DNA of 64,000 nt from Herbiconiux aconitum (GCF_024979235.1 NZ_JANLCM010000001.1:310001-374000), one strand, 5' to 3'. Positions 8,618-17,993 are shown, counted from the stretch's first letter. Notes: a model not told the origin generated them from the sequence alone. Made by a program: numbers and translations.

Positions 8618-10066
8618 ATGGCAGAGATCAGCAACCCGTACGTCACGGACCGCACCGACATCGGCGCCGTCCAGGACGACCTCGCAAACGACTTCATCGA
8701 GTCGGTCGAGGCGCTCCCCACGTACCGCCCCACGATCGGGTGCATCATCCCGGCGTACAACGAGGCCGAGTCCATCGGCGCCGTGCTCGAATCCCTCCTC
8801 GGCCAGACCCGCCTCCCCGATGTCATCCACGTGGTGGTGAACAACACCACCGACGACACCGTGAAGATCGCCGCGCAGTACGCCGGCCCGCACCTCAAAG
8901 AGGTCGACGGCGTCGAGCAGTTCACCGAGGTCTACGTTCACGACATCGGCAAGAACAAGGACAAGAAGGTCGGCGCCCTCAACTACGGCTTCCAGCTCGT
9001 CGAAGGCTGCGACTTCCTGCTCGGCGTCGACGGCGACACCACGGCGGCTCCGGATGCGGTCGAGCGCCTGGCCGAGGAGATCACCTCCGACAGCCGCATC
9101 GGCGGCATCTCGGCGATCTTCTCCATCGACGACCAGCCCATCAAGGGTTTCATCGCGAAGTTCCTCATCACGGGCCAGCGCTTCCAGTTCGCCGCCTTCA
9201 ACATGCAGAACATGCTGAAGGGCCGCAACATGGCGGTGCTCGGCGGCCAGTTCTCGATCTTCAGCACCAAGGCCCTCCGCCAGATCATGGTCGAGAACCA
9301 CCAGGACACCCCCTGGGTGAAAGACTCCGAGGTCGAGGACTCGCTGCTGTCGCTGCAGATCAAGAGCGCCGGCTACCTCACCAAGATCTCCGCCCATTCG
9401 CGAGCGGATGTCGGTGGCATGACCACCCTGCGCGGCCTCGACGCCCAGCAGGTCAAGTGGAACTTCGGCGCCATCGAGCTCATGTGGCCGGGGCAGCGCG
9501 GCGACACCAAGGGGCAGCCGTTCCACCCGAACCTGCGCCTGCGCTGGCTCGAGAACCTCTCGATGCTCACCAACCTCGTCACCCGCGTGCTCTTCGTGCT
9601 GCTGCTCATGGGTTCGCTCTCCATCAGCGCCTTCGTCTTCTCGCCGATCTGGCTCGTGCCGCCGGTGGTCGCCATCCTGCTGAACCTGCGCACTGCGCTC
9701 TCGATGCAGAACCGCAACGGGCGCGACTTGGTGTTCGCCCTGTTCCTCTTCCCCGCCGAGATCTACATGTGGGTGCGGCTCGGTCACTTCCTGCGGGCCT
9801 GGACCAAGTTCCTCAGCCGCAAGCAGACCGACAACTGGGCCGCCCAGGCCAAGGCCGAGCGCGGCCGCGGCAACGGCTACCTCGTGCCGCTGGTCATCCT
9901 CGTGCTCGTCGTCGCCGTGATGGTGCTCGCCTGGTTCCAGCTCGACCCGTTCGTTCAGTCGACCATCCTCTGGATCGGCTGGCCTGTGCTCGGCGTCATC
10001 ACCATTCTTCAGACACTCAGCATGGTGGCGAAGGTTCTGCGCCGTTACCGGGGGTACAAGGTTTGA
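8618..10066 (+). CDS. Processive family 2 glycosyltransferase (cellulose/poly-GlcNAc synthase type), 482 aa
   Basis: The cytoplasmic GT-A domain (residues ~45-330) contains the nucleotide-sugar entry IIPAYNEAES, the metal-binding motif GVDGDTT, an acidic catalytic motif in DSEVEDSLL and a QQVKW motif matching the Q(Q/R)xRW signature of processive synthases. About four membrane segments follow (~335-480), consistent with an export channel. There is no PilZ domain. The product could be a beta-glucan or amino-sugar polymer; sequence alone does not decide. ATG 8618 has GAGGG unusually close; TTG 8576 is the in-frame alternative. Its stop overlaps the next gene as TTGA. A GH6 endoglucanase and a c-di-GMP protein lie within 5 kb, as in cellulose-type loci. 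Confidence 0.85.
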   Translation: MAEISNPYVTDRTDIGAVQDDLANDFIESVEALPTYRPTIGCIIPAYNEAESIGAVLESLLGQTRLPDVIHVVVNNTTDDTVKIAAQYAGPHLKEVDGVEQFTEVYVHDIGKNKDKKVGALNYGFQLVEGCDFLLGVDGDTTAAPDAVERLAEEITSDSRIGGISAIFSIDDQPIKGFIAKFLITGQRFQFAAFNMQNMLKGRNMAVLGGQFSIFSTKALRQIMVENHQDTPWVKDSEVEDSLLSLQIKSAGYLTKISAHSRADVGGMTTLRGLDAQQVKWNFGAIELMWPGQRGDTKGQPFHPNLRLRWLENLSMLTNLVTRVLFVLLLMGSLSISAFVFSPIWLVPPVVAILLNLRTALSMQNRNGRDLVFALFLFPAEIYMWVRLGHFLRAWTKFLSRKQTDNWAAQAKAERGRGNGYLVPLVILVLVVAVMVLAWFQLDPFVQSTILWIGWPVLGVITILQTLSMVAKVLRRYRGYKV

Positions 10067-10455
10067 CCCCATCGCGATACGTCGAACCGGACGTGACACT
10101 CGCACTCCTCAACTCCATCGGAGACGAGAGCAGCGGCCGGTTCGTGCTCGACTTCATCAACCTCTGGGAGACCCGATCCCAGAGGTTGATGAACGCGCTC
10201 AGCAGCCACGACTTCGACGAAGCCGATGTCGTGCTGCTGAGCATCCGGAGCAGCAGCACCATGCTCGGCGCATGGCCCCTCGAGGCCATCGCCGGCATGG
10301 TGCATGCTGCTGTCAAGAAGGCCGATCTGTCCGCGAGCCTGAATCACCTGCCGCGACTGCGCGAGGTCGGCGACGCGACGTGTCAGGAGCTCCGCGCCGT
10401 GCTGGACCGGCCGGGGCCGTCGCATCCGATCAGCGGAGACGGCCGAGCCTCATGA
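10063..10455 (+). CDS. HPt-like protein lacking the phosphoacceptor histidine, 130 aa
   Basis: The protein is helical and its centre, LLSIRSSSTMLGAWPL, aligns with the HPt signature AHxLKGSAxxLGA, but the phosphorylated His is replaced by Leu. If it folds as an HPt domain it should bind receiver domains without accepting phosphate. It starts at TTG 10063, overlapping the glycosyltransferase stop as TTGA, so its translation is coupled to that enzyme. It ends two bases before the converging OmpR-type regulator. A 16-base perfect inverted repeat lies inside its coding sequence. The HPt assignment rests on this motif and the helical pattern. Confidence 0.7.
   Translation: MTPSRYVEPDVTLALLNSIGDESSGRFVLDFINLWETRSQRLMNALSSHDFDEADVVLLSIRSSSTMLGAWPLEAIAGMVHAAVKKADLSASLNHLPRLREVGDATCQELRAVLDRPGPSHPISGDGRAS
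10154..10192. repeat. Perfect 16-bp inverted repeat inside a coding sequence
   Basis: Arms 10154-10169 (TCATCAACCTCTGGGA) and 10177-10192 are exact reverse complements, separated by seven bases (GACCCGA). The repeat lies wholly within the HPt-like gene, about 90 bases after its start, and encodes ordinary residues of the protein on both arms. The mRNA would form a strong stem-loop there. Confidence 0.9.
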
Positions 10456-10457
10456 GC

Positions 10458-11396
10458 TCAGTCGTCTTCGGAAGCAGCCAGTCGGTAGCCGACGCCGCGC
10501 ACGGTCTCGATCCAGCGCGGCGTCGTGATGCTGTCGGCGAGCTTGCGCCGCAGGTTCGCCATGTGCACCTCGATGGCTCGCTTGTCGGCCTCGCTCACGA
10601 AGTGGGCGGTGACGTAGCTCTCGCCCCGCAAGAGCAACGCCAGGTCGGCCTTGCTGCGCACGCGACGCTTCGACTCCATCAGGGCGGTGAGCAGGTCGAA
10701 CTCGCTTCGCGTGAGCTCGACGGGACCGCCGTCTTTCTTCTCGGCGAGACGCATCTCCGAGTTCACGCAGAGTCCGTTGTGCTCGAGCCAGCCGTCGTCG
10801 GGGTCGAACGATTTCGGGGCGGCGGGCTCCGCCGGGGCCGGGGGCGCGGCCGGAGCCGGGGCTGCGGCTGCCGGAACGGCGGCGGCGGTGTCGGCAACCC
10901 CCGCGGCATGGGCTCCGTGCGCCGGGGCGTAGGCGGGCGCGACGGGCTGGGCCGCGGTCGTGAGGGGAACGGGCGCGGGCTGCGCGACCGCAACCGGTCC
11001 GTCGTGCGCGAGAACCTGGCGCGGGCGGCGCATCATCGCCTCGATGCGGGCGCGCAGCTCGCGCGGGCGGAACGGCTTCGTGAGGTAGTCGTCGGCGCCG
11101 GCCTCGAGGCCCTGAAGCGTGTCGATCTCCTCGTCGCGCGCCGTGAGCATCACGAGGTAGGTGTTGCTGAACGCACGGATGCGCTTGGCCGCCTCGAAAC
11201 CGTCGATGCCGGGCATGCTCACGTCGAGCGTCGTGACGGTGGGGTCGTAGGCGCGCACGGCTTGAACGCCGTCGAGTCCGTTGCCGGTCGCCACCACTTC
11301 GAAGCCCGCCTGAGTCAGAACCGTCTCGAGCAGGTGGCGGATGTCAGCATCGTCTTCGATGATCACCGCGACGCGTCTTTCCGCATGAGAGTCCAT
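10458..11396 (-). CDS. OmpR/PhoB-type response regulator with long Ala/Pro linker, 312 aa
   Basis: The receiver domain (residues ~8-125) has the acidic pair (IIEDDAD), phosphoacceptor Asp (TTLDVSMPG), Thr (VMLTARD) and Lys (LTKPFRP), all intact. A ~70-residue Ala/Pro-rich linker follows, much longer than the usual 10-20. The C-terminal winged helix (~215-310) includes ELTRSEFDLLTALM and HMANLRRKLAD, ending in RGVGYRL. It should be a phosphorylation-controlled transcription factor. It converges with the HPt-like gene two bases away and diverges from a receiver-like gene 20 bases away. Genes for polysaccharide synthesis around it are likely targets, by position only. Confidence 0.9.
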   Translation of the reverse strand: MDSHAERRVAVIIEDDADIRHLLETVLTQAGFEVVATGNGLDGVQAVRAYDPTVTTLDVSMPGIDGFEAAKRIRAFSNTYLVMLTARDEEIDTLQGLEAGADDYLTKPFRPRELRARIEAMMRRPRQVLAHDGPVAVAQPAPVPLTTAAQPVAPAYAPAHGAHAAGVADTAAAVPAAAAPAPAAPPAPAEPAAPKSFDPDDGWLEHNGLCVNSEMRLAEKKDGGPVELTRSEFDLLTALMESKRRVRSKADLALLLRGESYVTAHFVSEADKRAIEVHMANLRRKLADSITTPRWIETVRGVGYRLAASEDD

Positions 11397-11416
11397 TGCG
11401 ATGATCGTACCAACGG

Positions 11417-11833
11417 ATGGGCCCCGAATTGAGTGTTTCAGCGGGCGATGCGGCCCGCGTCGCGATCGTCAGCAAAGACGCCCTCTTCACCGGCGGACTC
11501 CGGCATTGGCTCGGCTCGAACGATCCGCAGCTCGCCGTCGTGCTCACCGCCACCAGCTGGGGCGACCTGCTGCACGACCCCGCGTTCCCCACCGATCTCG
11601 TGGTGCTGGATGCGGCGTCGAGCAAACGCAACTCGGTCGAGTCCCGGGTGCGCACGTTGCGCGCATCCGGAACCGCGGTGCTCGTGATGACGACCGCCGC
11701 AGCCGGCGACGACCCTCAGCGCGCTGTGTCGGCCGGCGCGTTCTGCGTGCTCGACAAGAGCGTGCCGCTCGGGCTGATCGACGAGATGGCGCGCGGCGCG
11801 GTCGGGTTGCCCATCACGCCCTTGCGGTCGTAA
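11417..11833 (+). CDS. Stand-alone receiver-like protein lacking the acidic pair, 138 aa
   Basis: The sequence follows a response-regulator receiver from end to end and stops there; there is no DNA-binding domain. The phosphoacceptor position (VVLDAA), Thr (LVMTTA) and Lys (VLDKSV) are kept, but the N-terminal acidic pair that binds magnesium is replaced (IVSKDA). It resembles the receiver of the regulator at 4119-4787, for example DPAFPTDLVVLD versus HPAFPPELVIMD, so the two are probably paralogues. Phosphorylation is doubtful. Its stop codon is part of the stem of a long hairpin downstream. The ATG at 11417 lacks a clear ribosome binding site. Confidence 0.75.
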   Translation: MGPELSVSAGDAARVAIVSKDALFTGGLRHWLGSNDPQLAVVLTATSWGDLLHDPAFPTDLVVLDAASSKRNSVESRVRTLRASGTAVLVMTTAAAGDDPQRAVSAGAFCVLDKSVPLGLIDEMARGAVGLPITPLRS

Positions 11834-11895
11834 TGCATGATTTCAGCACGACCGATGGCCTATAGGGCATCGGTCGCTCTGAAATCGTGCATTAC
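11830..11895. terminator. Long bidirectional hairpin, includes a stop codon
   Basis: Arms 11830-11846 and 11879-11895 match at 16 of 17 positions (GTAATGCATGATTTCAG versus the complement with one change). An inner pair CGACCGAT/ATCGGTCG extends the stem around the loop TATAG. The TAA stop of the receiver-like gene is in the left arm. The converging GH6 gene ends 11 bases beyond, so it probably terminates both. Confidence 0.75.
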
Positions 11896-11906
11896 GCCGC
11901 CCCGTC

Positions 11907-12896
11907 TCACCAGCCGGCGTTCGTCGCCAGCTCGAGTGCCCCCGCGTTCCACCATTCCCCCGCGGCCGGGCCGCCGTTGCAGGTGCCGTCGCTCTCGCCG
12001 GGCGGCTTCACCCAGAGATTCGCATCCTGCGCGCTGCCCGAGGGGCTGACCGCGGGCTCGGCGCCGAGCGCCCGCCCAGACGGGTTGCACCACTGCCCGT
12101 CGGAGCCGTTGCCGTTGCGCGAGGTGTCGATCACGTAGTGGGCGCCCCCGGTGAGCGCCGAGATCTGATCCGCATACGCCTGCTCGACGTCGGTGGCGTT
12201 GTAGTTCGAGACGTTGGTGGAGAAGCCGCGTGCTCGGGAGACCCCGGCGCGGTTCAGCAGGTCGGCCATGTCGGCAGCCGGCCCCCAGTTGGAGTGCCCG
12301 GCATCGAGGTAGACCGTGAGGCCGGTTCCCGCCAGGGAGTCGACCGCGGCACCGATCTCGGCCAGCCGCTCGTCGACGTTTCCGCACTCGTCGGCCAGGG
12401 CCAGCGCATCCGGTTCCAGGATGACGACGGCCGGGCCGCCGGAGAGCGCATCCGCGATCTCCTGCACCCACACCGGGTACTGCTCGGCCGAGAGGCCACC
12501 GCTCGAGAGGTTGCCGCAGTCGCGGTTCGGCACGCCGTAGACCGAGAAGACGGGGGTCTGGCCGAGCTTCTGCGCCGCTTCCGCGATGCCGGAGACGTAG
12601 CCCCCGATCTCGCCCACCGGATGCTTCTCCGGAGTCAGCCAGATCGCCGTCGGCACCGCCGCGATGCGGGTGAAGGTGGCCGCATCCGCGTCGTCGTCCG
12701 AGCCCGCCGCCGCATCCGCCGCCGTCTGCGCCTTCGAGCCCGGATCGACGAAGAATGAACTGCCCGCGAACGGGTTGTCGCCGGCCACGCCGCCCTGGGC
12801 GTAGATCGCCCCGACCCCGGCCACCATCGTGGCGAGCACACCGGCGATCGCGACGATCGCCACCCCCAGGCCGACGCGCGGCAGAACGTTGCTCAA
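11907..12896 (-). CDS. Secreted glycoside hydrolase family 6 (endo-beta-1,4-glucanase), 329 aa
   Basis: An N-terminal hydrophobic segment (residues ~8-33) acts as signal peptide or anchor. The catalytic domain shows the family landmarks in order: SVYGVPNRDCG and VVILEPDALA with the conserved aspartates, YLDAGHSNWG, GFSTNVSNYN, WCNPSGRALG and LWVKPPGESDGTC. It should hydrolyse beta-1,4-glucan outside the membrane. There is no carbohydrate-binding module, unlike many degradative cellulases, which suits a housekeeping role next to a glycan synthase; Streptomyces cellulose-like loci carry a comparable GH6 enzyme. The start is TTG 12896, with GGAGG about seven bases upstream. It shares no operon with the synthase but lies 1.5 kb from it. 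Confidence 0.9.
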   Translation of the reverse strand: MSNVLPRVGLGVAIVAIAGVLATMVAGVGAIYAQGGVAGDNPFAGSSFFVDPGSKAQTAADAAAGSDDDADAATFTRIAAVPTAIWLTPEKHPVGEIGGYVSGIAEAAQKLGQTPVFSVYGVPNRDCGNLSSGGLSAEQYPVWVQEIADALSGGPAVVILEPDALALADECGNVDERLAEIGAAVDSLAGTGLTVYLDAGHSNWGPAADMADLLNRAGVSRARGFSTNVSNYNATDVEQAYADQISALTGGAHYVIDTSRNGNGSDGQWCNPSGRALGAEPAVSPSGSAQDANLWVKPPGESDGTCNGGPAAGEWWNAGALELATNAGW

Positions 12897-12958
12897 GAAG
12901 GGTCCTCCCCCGGTCGGACTCGTCCCACTCTAACCCCGCGCGGCCGCACGGGACCCGC

Positions 12959-15415
12959 TCACCCGACGCGTATCCCCGAACCCGTGACCGGCGTCGCCCG
13001 GGTGACGGTGCCCGCGGGGCCGTAGGCCTTCAGCCGCGACATGGTCTGCGCGAAGGGCACGGGCCGGCCGTAGAAGAAGCCTTGCGCGTGACGCACGCCG
13101 ATGCCCACCAGCACGTCGACCGCATCCTGGGTCTCGATCCCCTCCACCACAGTGGAGTAGTCGAACGCGTCGCCGAAGCCCTGCAGCGCACGCACCACCT
13201 CGCGCTGGCGGGTGTCGTCGAGGTTGTCGACGAGCGAACGGTCGATCTTCAGGATGTCCATCGGGATGCGCACCAGAGCGCCGACGCTCGACGCCTCCGA
13301 CCCGTAGTCGTCGAGCGCGATCAGCATGCCGAGCTGCCGGAAATGCTCCGCCTGCGCCCGCAGGTCGTCGTCGATGTCTTTCGTGGAACGCTCGTTGAGC
13401 TCGAGGCAGAGCGAGACATCCGGATACCGCGGCACGATGTCTTTGAGAAAGGCGCCGACATGCTCGTCGCGGATCTGCTCGACCTCGAGGTTGATGGTCA
13501 TCACCGAGATGCCCGGCACGATCTTGCGGAACTCCCGCGCCGCCTTGAGCGAGGCCTCGATCACCTGCTTCGTGAGCAGGTCCATGCGGCCGAGACCCTT
13601 CGCCTTCTCGATGAGGGAGGAGGTGGAGATGCGGCCGAGCTCCGGATGCGTGTAACGCACGAGCGACTCAAACGCCCAGATCTTGTCTTCGAGCGTGTTC
13701 ACGATGGGCTGGTAGACCACGTTCAGGGTGCCGTCGTCGATCGCCTTCGCCACGATCTCGTTGATGCGGCTCGAACGGTGCGGCGAGATGCCGATGCTCG
13801 ACTCGAACGACGGACCGCCCTGCCGGCGGGACTTCTTGATGGCGAGCATCGAGTGATCGGCGTCGACCACGATCGACTGCGGATCGGTCTCCTGGTGCCC
13901 CGAATAGGCGAGGCCCACGCTCACCAGGGGGCGGTACTCCCGGCCGCCCAGCATGGCGGGCGCACCGATGTTCGCCACGATGTGGTCGGCCACCGCCTTC
14001 GCCTCGGCGAGCGACTGCAGCTTCGTGAGCACCACCACGAACTCGTCGCCGCCGACCCGGGCCACGAAGTCGTGCGGGCGCACGCTGGCGCGGAGGCGGG
14101 TCGCCACGGTGGAGAGCACTTCGTCGCCGATGTGGTGGCCCTCGGTGTCGTTCAAGCGCTTGAACTGGTCGAGGTCGATGAAGAGCACCGCGATTCCGGA
14201 TGCGTAACTGCGGTCTTCATTCAACCGCGACAGCGATCGCTGGAAGGCGTTGTAGTTCGGCAGCCCGGTGAGCGAATCGCGGTCGACGCGGTCGAGCAGG
14301 GTGTCGTAGGCGCCGCGCACCCGGGCGGTCTCGGAGGCGATGTGGCCGATCGCATCCAGGGCCAGCTCATCGTCGGGAGTGAACGGCGCACCACCGTTCT
14401 TGCGGCTCGCCACCAGATATTCGGTGGGTTCGACGGCGTCTTCCTGATGCTCCTCGGTGACCTCGTCGTCGGGCGCCATCGACTCCGGCGTGAGCTGCGG
14501 GTCGGTGGCGTTGATCGGCGAGAAACGAGCGCCGATCTCGTTGCGGCCGGGCGGGCGGCGGCGCACGTCGAACTCCGCGGCGTCGATCGCCCGACGGGCG
14601 AACTCGACCATCGTCTCCTTCGGGTCTTGCTGCACATCCCAGGGCAGGGCCCGCGCGGCATCCACCACTCCGCTCAACCGTCGTTCGCTGTCGCGGGTCT
14701 GCCGGCGCTTCGCCGCGCCGTAGAACAGCAGAGCGACCACGAGCAAGGGGATGGTCTCGCGCGCGAGACGCAGTTCGTCTGCCGAGCCGTCGACCACTCC
14801 GAGCAGGCCCGTCGAGGAGACGTAGACGGCGATCGCCACCCCGGAGCACATGGCCAGCACGCCCAGCAGACGCCAGGGGCTGAGGGCCGAGAGGCCGAAG
14901 GTGTGCTCGATGCTCCAGCGGCCGCGTTCGCGCAGGAACTCGAGGCCGAGCACGATGAGCATGTAGGCGAGCACGCTCAGCACCAGTGCGAGCGGGGCCC
15001 ACCAGCCCAGGCCGATCAGCAAGCGCGACAAGGCGACGAACCCGATGCCGCCGATGGCGGCGACCCCTGTCCACTGCGCCGCCATCCACAGCGCTCGCGT
15101 GGTGACCACCCGCGAGATGAAGTAGGCGATCGACCAGAGGCCCACCTCGAGCACCGGATTCGGACCCGTCGTGCCCACCACCAGCAGAGCGCCGGCGACA
15201 CCGAACGGAGGCAGGCCGGTGACTCGGCCGATCGGCATCTGGTAGACCGCGGTGACGCCGACGCTCAAGAGGAACACGAGGCAGGTGATCCAACTCATCG
15301 GGGGCGATGACAAGCCCGCGACCACCCCGGCGGCTGCGGTCGCCACCGCGACCACGACGAGCAGGTAGGAGACCACGGCGGAGGCAGCCGTGCGGGTCTC
15401 AGGCTGCTCTGACAT
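12959..15415 (-). CDS. Membrane GGDEF-EAL protein (c-di-GMP synthesis and/or breakdown), 818 aa
   Basis: About seven membrane segments (residues ~10-245) are followed by a cytoplasmic linker, a GGDEF domain (~375-540) with intact RVGGDEF, and an EAL domain (~555-800). The EAL core keeps ESLVR, INLEVEQ, LELNE, LDDYGS, LKIDRSL, VVEGIET and QGFFYGRP; the first motif reads ESL rather than EAL. Both activities look possible; which dominates cannot be read from sequence. It is upstream of and on the same strand as the GH6 gene (62-base gap) and is the only intact c-di-GMP enzyme here, so it is the likely regulator of the polysaccharide synthase. Confidence 0.92.
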   Translation of the reverse strand: MSEQPETRTAASAVVSYLLVVVAVATAAAGVVAGLSSPPMSWITCLVFLLSVGVTAVYQMPIGRVTGLPPFGVAGALLVVGTTGPNPVLEVGLWSIAYFISRVVTTRALWMAAQWTGVAAIGGIGFVALSRLLIGLGWWAPLALVLSVLAYMLIVLGLEFLRERGRWSIEHTFGLSALSPWRLLGVLAMCSGVAIAVYVSSTGLLGVVDGSADELRLARETIPLLVVALLFYGAAKRRQTRDSERRLSGVVDAARALPWDVQQDPKETMVEFARRAIDAAEFDVRRRPPGRNEIGARFSPINATDPQLTPESMAPDDEVTEEHQEDAVEPTEYLVASRKNGGAPFTPDDELALDAIGHIASETARVRGAYDTLLDRVDRDSLTGLPNYNAFQRSLSRLNEDRSYASGIAVLFIDLDQFKRLNDTEGHHIGDEVLSTVATRLRASVRPHDFVARVGGDEFVVVLTKLQSLAEAKAVADHIVANIGAPAMLGGREYRPLVSVGLAYSGHQETDPQSIVVDADHSMLAIKKSRRQGGPSFESSIGISPHRSSRINEIVAKAIDDGTLNVVYQPIVNTLEDKIWAFESLVRYTHPELGRISTSSLIEKAKGLGRMDLLTKQVIEASLKAAREFRKIVPGISVMTINLEVEQIRDEHVGAFLKDIVPRYPDVSLCLELNERSTKDIDDDLRAQAEHFRQLGMLIALDDYGSEASSVGALVRIPMDILKIDRSLVDNLDDTRQREVVRALQGFGDAFDYSTVVEGIETQDAVDVLVGIGVRHAQGFFYGRPVPFAQTMSRLKAYGPAGTVTRATPVTGSGIRVG

Positions 15416-15424
15416 GCCGTGAGT

Positions 15425-15982
15425 TTATCCGCTGATCGGCGTTTTCCGGGCTCTCTCGTGTGCGGCGATCACGACCTCGGGCGAAGCGGCCCGGATCGCC
15501 TCCGCGATGACCTCGGCGGCGAGATCGTCGTAACGACGGAAGCGCACGCAACTCTTGCCCATGTCGAGCTTCTTGCCCGTGCCCGCCCACGCGTCGCGGA
15601 AGGAACTCTCACCCGCCTCACCGAGCTGCACGCAGTTGAGGTAAAGGGAGGTGTAGTTCTTCTGGGCGGCCAGGGCGACCACGGCGAGCGGATGCCCGTT
15701 GTAGGTCTGCGGGTAGTCGGCCAGCGGAATCACCCAGGCGGGCATCCCGTACTCGATCGCCCGCTCGTAGCCGGCCGGCAGGGCGCTCTCGACGAGCGCC
15801 ACGACCTGGCCGATGAGGGCGGCGCGATCGGGGGCGAGCGCCGAGACGTAGTCGGCGAACTCGGGCGGCACGGCGGTGGGCGGGGTGGACGAGCTGGGGT
15901 GCGGGGCGGGCGCGGGGCTGGACTGCGGGGTGGGCGCCGGGCTGGGCTGCGGGGCGGGCGCGGGGGTGGGCTGCGGGGTCAT
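15425..15982 (-). CDS. DUF1801-type small protein with Pro/Ala-rich N terminus, 185 aa
   Basis: The folded part (residues ~45-185) contains YERAIEYGMPAWVIPL and the later NYTSLYLNC and SCVRFRRYDDL segments typical of the DUF1801 / YdhG-like family, whose function is unknown. The first ~40 residues are a Pro/Ala/Ser/Gln repeat (PTPAPAPQPSPAPTPQ) encoded by an imperfect G-rich DNA repeat at about 15895-15980, which may be an expanded tail or lie upstream of the true start. ATG 15982 has no good ribosome binding site. The gene starts nine bases upstream of nothing else; the GGDEF-EAL gene begins ten bases beyond its stop. Confidence 0.7.
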   Translation of the reverse strand: MTPQPTPAPAPQPSPAPTPQSSPAPAPHPSSSTPPTAVPPEFADYVSALAPDRAALIGQVVALVESALPAGYERAIEYGMPAWVIPLADYPQTYNGHPLAVVALAAQKNYTSLYLNCVQLGEAGESSFRDAWAGTGKKLDMGKSCVRFRRYDDLAAEVIAEAIRAASPEVVIAAHERARKTPISG

Positions 15983-16031
15983 GCGACCAGGGTAACGCCG
16001 TGCCGGGCGTGCGTCTCTGAGCAGTTCGGGC

Positions 16032-16742
16032 TCAGAGGCCCAGCCGGTCGAGGGCGGCGTCCATGCGGCGCGCGATCTCGGCGTACCCATCGTCGTTCGG
16101 GTGCAAGCCGTCGGCGGCCATCCATTCGGGGTGCCCCTCGATCCAGCGCGAGGCACCCGGGAGGTAATCGGCGTCGATGACGGCGGCGTTCTCCTGCACA
16201 CGGTCGATGATCCACCGCACCGAATCGGGCCGCTCGTCGCTGTACCAGAACGGCTCCACCACGATGATGCGGGCCGATGGCAACTCCGCGCGGAGGGTGC
16301 GCAAGTCGATACGGATGGCGTTCTCGATCGCCTCGTCGCGCACGGGCATCGAGAAGTTGTCGTTCAGTCCCATCGTCACGAACACGAGATCGGGCCTCTC
16401 GGCCACGATCGTGGGGATCGCGTCGCTCTCGAGGTAGTCGGGCGGAGTGCTCGCGCGATTGTTCACGAAGCCGAGGCCGTTGACGCTCGGGTTGAACTCC
16501 GTCCATCCGCGCTCGACGGAGATCAAGGTCGACCAGCGTTTCGACGGGTGGGAGGCACCGGTGCCGAGCGTGTAGGAGTCGCCGTAGAACGCGGCGACGG
16601 GCGCGTCGGGGTCGATCGGGCCCTGAGCAGTCTCCGACGTGGTCGTGGCCACCGCCGACAGACCGACCATCGTGCCGATCAGGGCCGCGCATCCGAAAAC
16701 AGCCGCGCTGAAAGCGGCGATGCGGCGGGTCGGGGCGTGCAT
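16032..16742 (-). CDS. Secreted SGNH/GDSL-type hydrolase, 236 aa
   Basis: A signal peptide or N-terminal anchor (residues ~8-32) leads into an SGNH domain. Block I is FYGDSYTLG with the nucleophilic Ser, block III is MGLNDN with the oxyanion Asn, and block V is DGLHPND with the Asp-His pair. This is an extracellular esterase/acyl hydrolase; possible substrates are acetylated polysaccharide or lipid, not determinable here. Length is normal for the family. The gene lies about 50 bases upstream of the DUF1801 gene on the same strand and is separated from asd by a strong terminator. Confidence 0.85.
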   Translation of the reverse strand: MHAPTRRIAAFSAAVFGCAALIGTMVGLSAVATTTSETAQGPIDPDAPVAAFYGDSYTLGTGASHPSKRWSTLISVERGWTEFNPSVNGLGFVNNRASTPPDYLESDAIPTIVAERPDLVFVTMGLNDNFSMPVRDEAIENAIRIDLRTLRAELPSARIIVVEPFWYSDERPDSVRWIIDRVQENAAVIDADYLPGASRWIEGHPEWMAADGLHPNDDGYAEIARRMDAALDRLGL

Positions 16743-16800
16743 ACCCTCTATTCGGCACCACCCCGGCCCCGGATTGCCAGATGCAGTGGACTTCCAAAGG

Positions 16801-16840
16801 AAACGGCAACCGCCCCCGAATACGGAGGCGGTTGCCGTTT
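16801..16840 (-). terminator. Rho-independent terminator downstream of asd
   Basis: A 14-base perfect stem (AAACGGCAACCGCC and its complement, 16801-16814 and 16827-16840) closes a short loop. On the minus strand it is followed by TTTCCTTTGG, a T-rich tail. It lies 20 bases past the asd stop. Confidence 0.85.
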
Positions 16841-16859
16841 GGCTTGGAGAAGTCCGGCG

Positions 16860-17993
<1,134 letters not shown>

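Noticed and set aside
12755..15310. 851-codon open frame on the plus strand
   Set aside because: It is antisense to the GGDEF-EAL gene, His/Arg/Glu-rich, and has no recognisable domain; a typical shadow in high-GC DNA.
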